A stretch of 64,000 bases of DNA from Nostoc mirabile CHAB5784 (GTDB taxonomy: Bacteria; Cyanobacteriota; Cyanobacteriia; Cyanobacteriales; Nostocaceae): contig NZ_JAIVFS010000017.1 in the NCBI RefSeq assembly GCF_020829645.1, positions 62,001 through 126,000 on the forward strand. Direction: 5' to 3'. The notes below the pieces were generated by a model, which had not been told where the DNA came from, ran no database searches, and saw only the letters and a list, made by a program, of their open reading frames with translations. Of the stretch, positions 17,746 to 26,752 are shown in pieces (within the stretch, counting starts at the first letter, position 1; each line of letters begins with the position of its first letter). A program made the position numbers and the translations under genes.

Positions 17746-20211
17746 ATGCTTAGTGCATTTCCCAAAAATGATGCTTTATTAGGCATATTACCAGAAAATT
17801 CGGTTAAATCTGTTGTTTCTGAAAGAGTTAGTCAGTCTGATTTATTAGTTGAGCCGGGAACTGGAGAGGAACAAAGCCTTGGAACTAGCCAAGCTCATGC
17901 TGATGCAATTTACCCACTAGAATACACACTTCTAGAGCCGAGTACGTTCCCTAATGGCGATTCCAAATGGCCACAGCCCTCTGGTAAAGGAACACCAATC
18001 ACTATTACTTATAGTTACAGTAATCTTCTAAACGGCAACTTACCTGGAGGTCTTGCTGTAAGTACACTGACTTCAGCAATAGAAGAGGCATTAAGGCTGT
18101 GGGCAACTTATGCACCGCTAAATTTTGTGGAGATAGCTGATAGTGGCCCTGCACCATCGAACAATTATTACCCCGCAGCTACCCATCCTCAAATACGGTT
18201 TGGTTATTCTACGATAGATGGTAGTAGTGGTGATGCTTTGGCAGAAGCCTATTATCCCTCAACCACAGATGGTCAAGGTGGCGATATTCACTTCGACGGC
18301 AGTGAGACTTGGGCAATAAAACCTGGTTCTAATCAAGAAGACATCCTAGAAACAGCAGTACACGAAATTGGTCACGCTTTAGGGCTTCGCCATGAACTAG
18401 TCAATAGCGGTATCATGAATCCAGTTGACGTTAGTCGTTATTCTGGTTTAGGAAGTGCGTTCCTGCTAGATGATGACATTAAGGGAATCCGAGACATCTA
18501 CGGAACAGGTGTTGGTTCGGTTGAGCCACTTGCTTCTCGTGGAATCGACGGTACTGCCAACAATGACAACATCATCGGCACCCCAGGCGCTGACATTAAT
18601 TATGCTTTGCCTGGCAATGATACCGTCTCTGGCAGCGACGGCAATCACCAGCTTTTTGGCGGTAAGGGCATTGACCTAGTACACACACCTCTAGAGCCGG
18701 AGAACTTCAAGAAGAGCGGTTCCAAATGGCCACAACCCTCTGGAAAAGGAACACCAATCACTATTACTTATAGCTACAGTAATCTGCTAGACGGCAACTT
18801 ACGTGGAGGTCTTGCTGTAAGTACACTGACTTCAGCAATAGAAGAGGCATTAAAGCTGTGGGCAACTTATGCACCGCTAATTTTTGTGGAGAGACCTGAT
18901 AGTGGCCCTCCACCATCGGACAATCCTTACCCCGCAGCTAACCATCCTCAAATACGGTTTGGTTACCATACGATAGATGATGGTACTGAGGTGGCACATG
19001 CCTATCCTCCCTCCCCCGGTTCAAGTTATGGTGTAGGTGGTGATATTCACTTCGACAGCAGTGGGACCTGGACATTAAAATTTGATTCTAATCAAACTGA
19101 CATCTTAGAAGTAGCAGTACACGAAATTGGTCACGCTCTAGGGCTTGACCATGAACCTTCAGCTAAGGAGGGCGGCACTAATGCTATCATGAATCCATTT
19201 GTCGCTGGTCGTTATTCTGGTTTAGGAACCGCGTTCCTGTATGATGATGACATTAAGGGAATTCGAGACATCTACGGAACAGGTGTTGGTTCGGTTAATC
19301 CATTTCGTAGAATCTACGGTACTCCCAACAATGACAACATCATGGGCACCCCAGATGCTGAGATTATTTATGCTTTCGCTGGCAATGACATAGTTGATGG
19401 CAAGGCAGGTAATGACACTCTAATTGGTGGCTTAGGTGAAGATACTGGGGACTACTCAAGTGCAACACAAGGGATAAATGTTACACTTGGAGGCTCAGGA
19501 TTCGCTACTAATGATGGTTTCGGTACACAAGACAAATTGAACGGAATTGACCATATCATTGGTAGCCAATACAACGACACTATTGTTGGTGATGCAGGTT
19601 GGAATAATACGCTACGTGGTGGCGCTGGTAATGACAACCTTAGTGGTCTTGGTGGCAATGACACTCTCATCGGCGGTAATGGTAACGATACCCTTAATGG
19701 TGGCACTGGTAATGACACTCTAGATGGTGGCTTAGGTGAAGATACTGGGGACTACTCAAGTGCAACACAAGGGATAAATGTTACACTTGGAGGCTCAGGA
19801 TTCGCTACTAATGATGGTTTCGGTACACGAGACAGATTGGGCGGAATTGACCATATCATTGGTAGCCAATACAACGACACTATTGTTGGTGATGCAGGTT
19901 GGAATAATACGCTACGTGGTGGCGCTGGTAATGACAACCTTAGCGGTCTTGGTGGCAATGACATTTTAACTGGTGGTGCTGGCGCTGATAGATTTTTATT
20001 CAACTCTGTATCAGAGGGGATTGATACTATTACAGACTTTTCTCATTTGTCCAGAGATAAAATTTTTATTCGCTCTACCTTTGGCGCAACTTCCACAAGC
20101 CAGTTCCGTTACAACAACACTACAGGTGCTTTGAGCTTTAATTCCACTCAGTTTGCTACTTTGAATACCAATTCTAGTTTCATTCTTGCCGAAGACATCA
20201 TATTTGCATAG
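17746..20211 (+). CDS. Secreted RTX protein with two matrixin-type zinc metalloprotease domains
   Basis: An 821-residue protein. Peptidase domain 1 (about 65-255) has the zinc motif 'HEIGHALGLRHE' near residue 206 and the Met-turn 'SGIMNP'. A stub of calcium-binding repeats ('GTPGADINYALPGNDTVSG') follows. Peptidase domain 2 (about 318-515) repeats the whole unit with 'HEIGHALGLDHE' near residue 459 and 'NAIMNP'. RTX nonapeptides ('GGAGNDNLSGLGGNDTLIGG') fill about 530-750, including a near-exact duplication, and a serralysin-like tail ('DTITDFSHLSRDKIFIRS') closes it. There is no signal peptide, which fits type I secretion. AGGAG precedes the ATG. Both active sites look intact. The substrate is unknown. 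Confidence 0.9.
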   Translation: MLSAFPKNDALLGILPENSVKSVVSERVSQSDLLVEPGTGEEQSLGTSQAHADAIYPLEYTLLEPSTFPNGDSKWPQPSGKGTPITITYSYSNLLNGNLPGGLAVSTLTSAIEEALRLWATYAPLNFVEIADSGPAPSNNYYPAATHPQIRFGYSTIDGSSGDALAEAYYPSTTDGQGGDIHFDGSETWAIKPGSNQEDILETAVHEIGHALGLRHELVNSGIMNPVDVSRYSGLGSAFLLDDDIKGIRDIYGTGVGSVEPLASRGIDGTANNDNIIGTPGADINYALPGNDTVSGSDGNHQLFGGKGIDLVHTPLEPENFKKSGSKWPQPSGKGTPITITYSYSNLLDGNLRGGLAVSTLTSAIEEALKLWATYAPLIFVERPDSGPPPSDNPYPAANHPQIRFGYHTIDDGTEVAHAYPPSPGSSYGVGGDIHFDSSGTWTLKFDSNQTDILEVAVHEIGHALGLDHEPSAKEGGTNAIMNPFVAGRYSGLGTAFLYDDDIKGIRDIYGTGVGSVNPFRRIYGTPNNDNIMGTPDAEIIYAFAGNDIVDGKAGNDTLIGGLGEDTGDYSSATQGINVTLGGSGFATNDGFGTQDKLNGIDHIIGSQYNDTIVGDAGWNNTLRGGAGNDNLSGLGGNDTLIGGNGNDTLNGGTGNDTLDGGLGEDTGDYSSATQGINVTLGGSGFATNDGFGTRDRLGGIDHIIGSQYNDTIVGDAGWNNTLRGGAGNDNLSGLGGNDILTGGAGADRFLFNSVSEGIDTITDFSHLSRDKIFIRSTFGATSTSQFRYNNTTGALSFNSTQFATLNTNSSFILAEDIIFA

Positions 20212-20304
20212 TCGAGTCTAGAGTTGAGAGGCCATTTATAAAGTAAATATTAAGTAGGGTGTGTTACGGCTATGTAAGGATTTAAGCGTTTGAGAGTATG
20301 AATT

Positions 20305-20500
20305 ATATCATGTCCGTATAATTAGTTATGATTTCCACAGTCATTGCACCCCACACGCTATCCGGCTCCACTTGGGGAGACCCCAAGACCGCACTGGCTC
20401 CCCAAAATCTCCCCTCCCCGCAAGCAGGAGGGGAGACAAAGCTACGCTTTGGCGGGGTGGGGTTCTTCGGGTTTAATAAGTAATCAAGCGGACATGATAT
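20305..20500. repeat. Interspersed element with perfect ATATCATGTCCG termini
   Basis: ATATCATGTCCG (20305-20316) and CGGACATGATAT (20489-20500) are exact inverted repeats around an interior with paired C-rich and G-rich arms. There is no ORF. Confidence 0.85.
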
Positions 20501-20616
20501 TAGCCGTAACGCACCACTAAATACGGTGCGTTACGCGCTGCTTTAACGCACCCTACAATTTAAGGTTTACTTTATAAATCAATACAGTTCAGTTAGCGCC
20601 AAAAACCTTAAATTGT

Positions 20617-20690
20617 GTAGGTTGGGTTGAGGAACGAAACCCAACATTTCCGGGGCTTTGTTGGGTTGCGCTTTGCTTAACCCAACCTAC
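20617..20690. repeat. Palindromic repeat GTAGGTTGGGTTGAGG...
   Basis: The arms GTAGGTTGGGTT and AACCCAACCTAC enclose GAACGAAACCCAACA-type sequence. Copies lie at 11147-11262, 50773-50847 and 56408-56482. The remaining gap (20691-21179) holds another palindromic repeat (about 21010-21110, CCTCTCCCA...TGGGAGAGGG) and no gene. Confidence 0.8.
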
Positions 20691-21179
20691 AATTTTCCTT
20701 AACCCAAGCGTATTGCTTTATAAATGATCTCTGAGTCTATCACCCCTGCATCGAATGGCACTAAAAAAAGCAAAAACGCTTGTGGTTTAAGCAGCAATAC
20801 CGTTCAGTTAAGTCCAAAATCTTTGGTAGAGACATCTCTAACAATTTTGCCTTTACGCTACGCACTCGAAAAATTTCTGATCGTGTGAATTAATGAAAAT
20901 ACATCGTTTTAGGCTTCTCTGAATTATCTTTATCAATAAATAATTCAGCAGCTAGAATTAAACCGCGTCTATCTTGAAACCTGTAGTTCTTCGGTGATGA
21001 AAAGGATTTGCCCTCATCCCCCAACCTATCCCCCAGATTTGGGAGAAGGGGAGCCAGAATTTCAAAGTCCCTCTCCCATATCTGGGAGAGGGATTTAGGG
21101 TGAGGGCAAAAACTACGGTTCTCAACTTAGATGAGGTTTAAGTTTGGCTTTCTGTGCGACTGGAGATGAATCAAGGGGT

Positions 21180-21878
21180 TTAAGAAACTTGTATATCTTG
21201 TAGCTTTGCCACCATTTCTGCACGCGCCGAAACCTTCAACTTACGAAACATCCTCTTCAAAGCTTGTTTGACGGAATTTTGCGTAATCCAAAGTTTTTCC
21301 CCAATTTCCGCGTTTGTTAACCCCTGCGCCACTAAGTCGGCAATTTCTAACTCACGCGCTGTTAGAGGATTTACTAAAAGAGAATGGGATATTTTTGGTT
21401 TTGTCCGTAGAGTTGCCATTTTTGCTGATAAATGAATGCATAAGGCACTCAAATCAGCTAAATCGTTGCCATTAAAAGCAGGATTTCCCTTGTCACGAGC
21501 CAAATTAAGCGTTCCTACAAGACGACCATTGCAAACAATTGGCCCAGTCATCACATGTTCGTGATCGGAACGCGAACAAAAATGCTTCCAGTCTTTTGGT
21601 GATAATAATAACTGTTCATGGGCGGGAGCGTGACGCTCAACCACGTAGCGCCCGACAGGATTACTTTCTAAACATACTGCCGGAATAGCCTGAACATCGA
21701 TTTGGGCCGTTGGTTGCTCATCTAGGAAATAAATGCCCCAATTTTGCACGCCAAAATGCTCACCAATTTTATCCGTGAGAGCTAGTCTTAATTCTTGCTC
21801 ATTTTGGACATTGGCGATCGCATGAAATACAGCGTGGAGAGAATTAACCATAAGTGTACCCAGTTGGGGACTATCCAA
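21180..21878 (-). CDS. GAF-LuxR transcriptional regulator
   Basis: A 232-residue protein. Residues about 10-150 form a GAF-like sensor domain ('GIYFLDEQPTAQIDVQAIPA', 'VMTGPIVCNGRLVGTLNLAR'). Residues about 168-228 form a LuxR-type helix-turn-helix ('PLTARELEIADLVAQGLTNA' then 'EIGEKLWITQNSVKQALKRM'). It has no receiver domain, so a small ligand or redox state sensed by the GAF domain is the likely input. The start is TTG at 21878; an in-frame ATG at 21851 is an alternative. It is divergent from the DUF3386 gene 74 bp away, so the two may share a control region. Confidence 0.85.
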   Translation of the reverse strand: MDSPQLGTLMVNSLHAVFHAIANVQNEQELRLALTDKIGEHFGVQNWGIYFLDEQPTAQIDVQAIPAVCLESNPVGRYVVERHAPAHEQLLLSPKDWKHFCSRSDHEHVMTGPIVCNGRLVGTLNLARDKGNPAFNGNDLADLSALCIHLSAKMATLRTKPKISHSLLVNPLTARELEIADLVAQGLTNAEIGEKLWITQNSVKQALKRMFRKLKVSARAEMVAKLQDIQVS

Positions 21879-21951
21879 GCCTCAACAATTACTTCTATGC
21901 TAATACCAAGGAAACTAAAACGCTAATTACAGTAGCGACTAGGAGAAGCAC

Positions 21952-22608
21952 ATGACAGTTACACAACTCTCTGCTCAGGAACTTTTCCGGGCTGCTTATG
22001 AGAACCGCTACACTTGGGACAAAAATTTCCCTGGTTATACCGCAAATATTACCTTTAAGCAAGATGATAAAGTGTTTACAGGTAAAGTGATCATCAACGC
22101 CAATCTGAAAGCGGAAGTTTTGGATGTAGATGACGAGCCAGCAAAGCAAGCAATTCATGGTCAAGCCTGGGAGATAGCAATTCACCGCATCCGCCGCAGC
22201 TTTGAAGACACCCACAGCGCCAATACGTTTAGCTATGGTAAAACTGACGAAACTGGTGCGGTTGAGCTTTTAATGGGTGGTAAGGCTGAGGGCGATAAAT
22301 ACAAAGTCCGCAATAATGAAGTATGCCATGTTCACCGGTTAATCCACGGTACTTACGTGACAATTGACACCTTCAGCAGTCATGACACCGGGTCAGGCTA
22401 CCTATCCCACAGCTATGACTCTGTGTACCATGATCCCAAAACAGGGGAACAAAAGGGCGGTAGAAGCGAATTTATCGATGAATATGAAAAAGTTGGTGAC
22501 TATTTCATTCTAAATCGTCGGGAGATTCGCACCGAGACAGCAGGACAAGTTTCTATTCAAGAATTTATCTTCTCTGATATTAAATTGTTGGAACCTGTTG
22601 CTGCTTAA
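21952..22608 (+). CDS. DUF3386 family protein
   Basis: A 218-residue protein matching the cyanobacterial/plant DUF3386 family: N-terminal 'AQELFRAAYENRYTWDKNFP' (W-D-x-x-F-P-G-Y), 'GQAWEIAIHRIRRSFEDTHS' and the C-terminal 'GDYFILNRREIRTE'. No signal peptide or membrane segment is seen, so it should be cytosolic. The molecular function is not established. It is divergently transcribed from a GAF-LuxR regulator that may control it. The downstream gap holds a GCGATCGC palindrome followed by nine T (about 22679-22695) that could act as a terminator. Confidence 0.82.
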   Translation: MTVTQLSAQELFRAAYENRYTWDKNFPGYTANITFKQDDKVFTGKVIINANLKAEVLDVDDEPAKQAIHGQAWEIAIHRIRRSFEDTHSANTFSYGKTDETGAVELLMGGKAEGDKYKVRNNEVCHVHRLIHGTYVTIDTFSSHDTGSGYLSHSYDSVYHDPKTGEQKGGRSEFIDEYEKVGDYFILNRREIRTETAGQVSIQEFIFSDIKLLEPVAA

Positions 22609-22703
22609 GCTGTATTTTTTAATTTACAAATTAGCGTAGGCGCAGCCCGCCGCAGGCATCGCTCTTTATTTAAAAGCAGCGATCGCTTTTTTTTTGACAT
22701 TTT

Positions 22704-22796
22704 TAGGACTTACGCAAGAGTTACGGAATAACGAACCACAGAGGCGCAGAGTACACGGAGAAATCAGAGTTTAAGAGATATTTTGCGTAAGTCCTA
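22704..22796. repeat. MITE-like element, TAGGACTTACGC termini
   Basis: The ends TAGGACTTACGCAA and TTGCGTAAGTCCTA are exact inverted repeats. The interior is a CAGAGGCGCAGAG-type repeat. The rest of 22609-23044 has no gene; near 22922 there are three short repeats of the AGTCCCAAGTATTG type. Confidence 0.8.
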
Positions 22797-23044
22797 ATTT
22801 TGATTGATGAATATGAGGTTTTAAAAAGAGAGCTTGATCTGAAAGAATATTGATATAGCAAAAGCCTTGGTGATTAGGACATCAACAGATGATAAAATTT
22901 AGACACAAAAAGACTTTTCACCCAGTCCCAAGTATTGAGTCCCAAGTATTGAGTCCCTTGCTATAACTAATTTCTGGCGATCGCTTCAGATATAATCAAT
23001 ATATAGAAAGTAAGAGGCTCTTATCCAATCAAATAGTAAACCAA

Positions 23045-23362
23045 ATGACACAGCTATCTTCTAATCACACACCACGTCGAGGAAGAGTATTTCCAGAACG
23101 TCAACTATCACCAGAAGAAAGAGCCAGACGCAAAGCTGAAGATGAGGTATTTTATCAGCGTTGTCGAGTAGTATTTGATAGAGTTCAACCAGAGTTAATT
23201 AAAGAACACTACGACTGGTTTATAGTCATTGAGCCTGAGAGTGGAGACTATTTTATAGATCCAAATGAGGATGTTGCCAGAACAAAGGCTCGTGATAAAT
23301 TTGGTGATACTTTGCGTCTCATGATGCGAATCAATGAGACTGGAGCCTGTGGCAAAATATGA
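23045..23362 (+). CDS. Small conserved protein paired with an aspartyl protease gene
   Basis: A 105-residue, highly charged protein with an arginine-rich N-terminus ('RRGRVFPERQLSPEERARRK') and a compact C-terminal part ('YDWFIVIEPESGDYFIDPNE' then 'DVARTKARDKFG'). I do not recognise a named family. The stop codon overlaps the ATG of the next gene by 4 bases (ATGA), so translation of the two is coupled. Such partners of retropepsin-like genes are probably functional pairs, and a toxin-antitoxin-like arrangement is possible but unsupported. Confidence 0.72.
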   Translation: MTQLSSNHTPRRGRVFPERQLSPEERARRKAEDEVFYQRCRVVFDRVQPELIKEHYDWFIVIEPESGDYFIDPNEDVARTKARDKFGDTLRLMMRINETGACGKI

Positions 23363-23893
23363 TTTTCGGAGAGTTTAACAGTAAAGGCGAGTTAATTTTT
23401 GAAATTAGTTTGATAGCTGCTGATGGTGATATTATCCCAGTACAGGCGCTACTAGATACAGGATTTACTGGCACTCTAGCAATTGATAACCAAGATGCTC
23501 TAAGTTTAGGATGGATTCTTAACACAAATGAACAACGAGATATGCAAACAGCATGGGGAGAAGCACGGTTTAGAGGTTGTTTGAAAAGTGGTTAGCTGTG
23601 ATTTTAAGTACTCGTTGATCCCCCCTAGCCCCCCTTAAAAAGGGGGGAATTAGAATCAAAGTCCCCCTTGAAAAGGGGGATTTAGGGGGATCTAAAACTT
23701 TTTGCTACTAACAAAAGGACTTTTCAAACAGCCTCTTAGTCTTTATGAGGGAACCGTGCTTTTAGATGGAGAAAAGTTCACCATAGAAGTTCTGGGTGGA
23801 GATGATCAGGGTAGCATTCTTTTGGGTGTGCGTTGGTTGCAGACAAAACGACTAGTAGCAGATTTTCCAGCAGGAGTGTTGACATTGGGGTAA
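23359..23893 (+). pseudogene. Retropepsin-like (clan AA) aspartyl protease split by a 163-bp element
   Basis: The 5' part encodes 'LIFEISLIAADGDIIPVQAL' then 'LDTGFTGTLAI', which is the catalytic D-T-G motif. The frame then enters element 23573-23735 and stops at 23595. The 3' part continues beyond it: 'SLYEGTVLLDGEKFTIEVLG' and 'ILLGVRWLQTKRLVADF', which is the flap/second half of the fold. Removing the element plus one TTA copy joins E-A-R-F to S-L-Y-E in frame, giving a protein of about 122 residues. The gene was therefore intact before the insertion. The start overlaps the upstream gene (ATGA). Confidence 0.88.
23573..23735. mobile_element. MITE with 17-bp inverted repeats, inserted in a protease gene
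   Basis: The ends are GAGGTTGTTTGAAAAGT and ACTTTTCAAACAGCCTC (one mismatch). It is flanked by TTA on both sides (23570-23572 and 23736-23738), consistent with a target duplication; TA alone would fit an IS630/Tc1-type element. The interior has paired C-rich and G-rich arms and no ORF. A related element lies at 46433-46646. Confidence 0.88.
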
Positions 23894-24003
23894 AGGCGAT
23901 CCGCTTTACTTGAGAAACCTGTAATATTTAGAGGTGTTTTTGGTAATATTCCTCTATCGTGCCTACGTTCAAAAAATTTTGCCTTCAAAATTTGAGGCGA
24001 TGC

Positions 24004-24639
24004 CTATAGCAACCCCTTCAGGTGTACGCGCAAAATTCCTTGAATTACTTGTTGTACAGCTTCTTTACTCAAGCTGCCATCTACTTGGATAATTCTTGAG
24101 GGATAGGATGCTGCTAACTCTGCGTATCCTTGCTGAACGCGCCGATGAAAAGCGATTGTTTCTTGTTCAATGCGGTCTAATCCTATTCCATCTCCCCGTT
24201 TCCGGGCTAGTCCTACTTCGACATCAACATCTAGCCAAATAGTTAAGTCACTCTCTAAACCACCAGTGGCAATATGATTAAGCTGATTGATTAAACTCAT
24301 GTTAAGACCGCGACCATATCCTTGGTAGGCAATGGTAGAGTCAGTGTAGCGATCGCATAAAATATATTTCCCTGCTTGCAGTTGCGGTTTGAGTTCTTGT
24401 TCAACGTGTTGCGATCTGTCAGCAGCATACAACAAAAGTTCTGTCACTTGTGCAACTGGTTTATCCTCCGTCTTCTCTAATAGCAAGCGGCGAAGATGTA
24501 AGCCTAACTCTGTTCCTCCTGGTTCACGAGTAAGAACTACAGAAATACCCAGACTTTTCAACCACTCAGAACAAAGCTGCATTTGGCTGGTTTTACCACA
24601 GCCTTCTACCCCTTCAAATACAATTAATTTGCCACTCAT
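24004..24639 (-). CDS. tmk: Thymidylate kinase
   Basis: A 211-residue enzyme that phosphorylates dTMP to dTDP with ATP in the cytosol. The P-loop 'FEGVEGCGKTSQ' (about 8-19), 'TREPGGTELG' (dTMP-binding Arg-Glu-Pro-Gly-Gly), the D-R-Y/S motif 'ILCDRYTDSTIAYQGYGRG' and the lid-region 'RKRGDGIGLDRIE' are all present. Length and motifs are standard. It is the only essential-looking housekeeping gene in this part of the window. It is divergent from the HTH/binding-protein gene that starts at 24779. Confidence 0.96.
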   Translation of the reverse strand: MSGKLIVFEGVEGCGKTSQMQLCSEWLKSLGISVVLTREPGGTELGLHLRRLLLEKTEDKPVAQVTELLLYAADRSQHVEQELKPQLQAGKYILCDRYTDSTIAYQGYGRGLNMSLINQLNHIATGGLESDLTIWLDVDVEVGLARKRGDGIGLDRIEQETIAFHRRVQQGYAELAASYPSRIIQVDGSLSKEAVQQVIQGILRVHLKGLL

Positions 24640-24778
24640 GTTTTTTTATTGTAATTGTAATTCCGCTAAACCAGCAAGCTATCTAATTGTCAACATAAAT
24701 AGAAATTAGTTCGACACCCATAGGATCACCTAAGTTAGGAATTAGACTATCATTTTGAAAAAAGGATGATAGATAATT

Positions 24779-26623
24779 ATGGTGTGTCAAAACTGTCAAC
24801 AGGTTATAGAACAGCTAAATATTGATATTGACCTTTTCTTTCAGAAATTAGAGATAGCTTCAAATAGAAGGCAAATTAGTGAAATTGACAAGGAAATTAT
24901 TTGTCAATCTCTATTAGGACATTCTCGACAAGATATAGCTAAAATCTTCAATTTATCTGACCAACAAATTAGAGATAGGCTGAGTAATAATATTTATCCT
25001 AGAATAGCAGAACTGATGCAAATTGACCAAGAACAGATAGCTGGTAAGTGGGTTAAGCTGCTTAATTTCTTGCTTCATCCTAGTAACGGATATAAATTGC
25101 AGACTGCTCCTCAATTAAACAACGATAACTTTCAAGGTAGTTTTGGTAGACAAATTTTTCTTTCTCCCCCAAACCAAGATATTGTGGAGTTACAAATCCA
25201 AGGGAATAAATTTTATCAGCAAGGACTTTATTATCAAGCATTAAAGTGCTTTATTTGGGCTTGGAAAAAAGAAATAGAAATTTATGGTACAGGTAATCCA
25301 GAAATTTTAATTTATATTAATAACTGTTTAATCGAATATAAACAATCTGTTTTACGAGATAAAAAAATTACGATTTATACTTTTGCTGTAGTTGTGCCAT
25401 TTTATCATAATCAAGGTCATGTTGCGTCTGAAATTTTACGAGGTATTGCTCAAATTCAACTCCAAGTAAATATTCAAACCTTTGAGAGAATTCCACTAGT
25501 AAAAGAGATAAATTTAGATGATATCAAACCCGACAAATTTTTTACTATAAATAATACAGATAGTCAACTAGTCTTGAAAATTCTAATTGTCAATGATCCT
25601 AATAATTTATATGCACCATATAGCCAAACAGCAGAGAATTTAGCCAATTTAGCGCCACAACTAAACCTGATTTCTATCATCGGTCACTATTCAAGTGAAA
25701 TGACTAAAAAGGCACTAAATTTATATTCTCAAAATGGACTAATTTTAGTAAACTCTAGCAGTACATCTAATGAACTTTCTTATTTATCTAGGGGTGAAAG
25801 CTTATCCTTTTTTAGACTGACTACTCAAGATAGCATAAATGCCACACAGTTAGCTCATTATTTGACAGAAGGATTGCCCGAAAAAGATCATAAAAAAGTA
25901 GCTATTATCTATAATAAAAATAGTAGTTATAGCACTTCATACAGAAATACTATCAAAAAATGTCTAGAGCAATATAGTGAACAGCTTATTTTTCTCAAAG
26001 AATGTAATTATATTAGCGAAAAATATTATCAGATTCAAGCTTATCTAGAAGATATTAAACAAAATGGCGTTGATATTATTATCATAATTCCTGATGGAGG
26101 AATTGAACCTAATTCCCTTGATAATGCTGGACTGATTAGTAGATTAAAAATCAATAACTGTCTAATAGCTGGTTCAGCAACTTTTTACCATGAGAATGTT
26201 TTACATTGGATTGATGAGCAAAGTCAGTATAATTTGGTAAATAAAAATGACTGTCAAATTATAGCTTGTGTTCCTTGGCATTGGCACAGCAAAACAAATG
26301 GGTGCAATAGTGAAAATCAACTAGGGCAAAAATTTTGTCAACTAGGCACTCAATTATGGGGAGAAGAAAACTTAACATGGCGTAGTGCAACAGCTTTCGA
26401 CTCAGTGTTAATAATTCTGAGAATTTTAGAGCAATTTAACATTTCAGATAGTCAATCTTTACTGATATATATGAATAAATATTTAAAAGAAGACAGAAAA
26501 CAAGTCAAAGGAGTTACAGGAATTATCCAATTTGAAAAAAATGGCGATCGCATCAATCCCCCAGCAGAAATAGTAGCCGTAAAATGGAATGCAAAACAGT
26601 CTAAATGGCAGTGGACAATTTAA
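24779..26623 (+). CDS. HTH-like domain fused to a periplasmic-binding-protein-type ligand domain
   Basis: A 614-residue protein without signal peptide or membrane segment. Residues about 35-85 ('EIICQSLLGHSRQDIAKIFN', 'LSDQQIRDRLSNN') resemble a sigma/LuxR-like helix-turn-helix. About 135-185 is a TPR-like segment ('GNKFYQQGLYYQALKCFIWA'). About 198-610 is a type I periplasmic binding domain of the branched-chain amino-acid receptor type ('FAVVVPFYHNQGHVASEILR', 'LISIIGHYSSEMTKKALNLY', 'GLILVNSSSTSNELS', 'KKVAIIYNKNSSYS'). A binding-protein fold in a predicted cytosolic protein suggests a ligand sensor. It is AT-rich. Related N-termini occur in cyanobacterial STAND/WD40-type proteins, but I cannot confirm this. 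Confidence 0.8.
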   Translation: MVCQNCQQVIEQLNIDIDLFFQKLEIASNRRQISEIDKEIICQSLLGHSRQDIAKIFNLSDQQIRDRLSNNIYPRIAELMQIDQEQIAGKWVKLLNFLLHPSNGYKLQTAPQLNNDNFQGSFGRQIFLSPPNQDIVELQIQGNKFYQQGLYYQALKCFIWAWKKEIEIYGTGNPEILIYINNCLIEYKQSVLRDKKITIYTFAVVVPFYHNQGHVASEILRGIAQIQLQVNIQTFERIPLVKEINLDDIKPDKFFTINNTDSQLVLKILIVNDPNNLYAPYSQTAENLANLAPQLNLISIIGHYSSEMTKKALNLYSQNGLILVNSSSTSNELSYLSRGESLSFFRLTTQDSINATQLAHYLTEGLPEKDHKKVAIIYNKNSSYSTSYRNTIKKCLEQYSEQLIFLKECNYISEKYYQIQAYLEDIKQNGVDIIIIIPDGGIEPNSLDNAGLISRLKINNCLIAGSATFYHENVLHWIDEQSQYNLVNKNDCQIIACVPWHWHSKTNGCNSENQLGQKFCQLGTQLWGEENLTWRSATAFDSVLIILRILEQFNISDSQSLLIYMNKYLKEDRKQVKGVTGIIQFEKNGDRINPPAEIVAVKWNAKQSKWQWTI

Positions 26624-26752
26624 GATTTATGTTTCCCAGTGAATTGACTATATCTAAGATTCCACATCTGTAGAAAAATATTCCACACCTAAAGTAGAAA
26701 GACTTTATAACCCATTGTTATGCTACCTGTATAGCCTTGAGGAAACAGAATT

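Noticed and set aside
17501..17782. 93-codon ORF upstream of the metalloprotease gene
   Set aside because: It begins in a dispersed repeat (GGTGTACACACAAG), lacks coding character and overlaps the start of the real gene.
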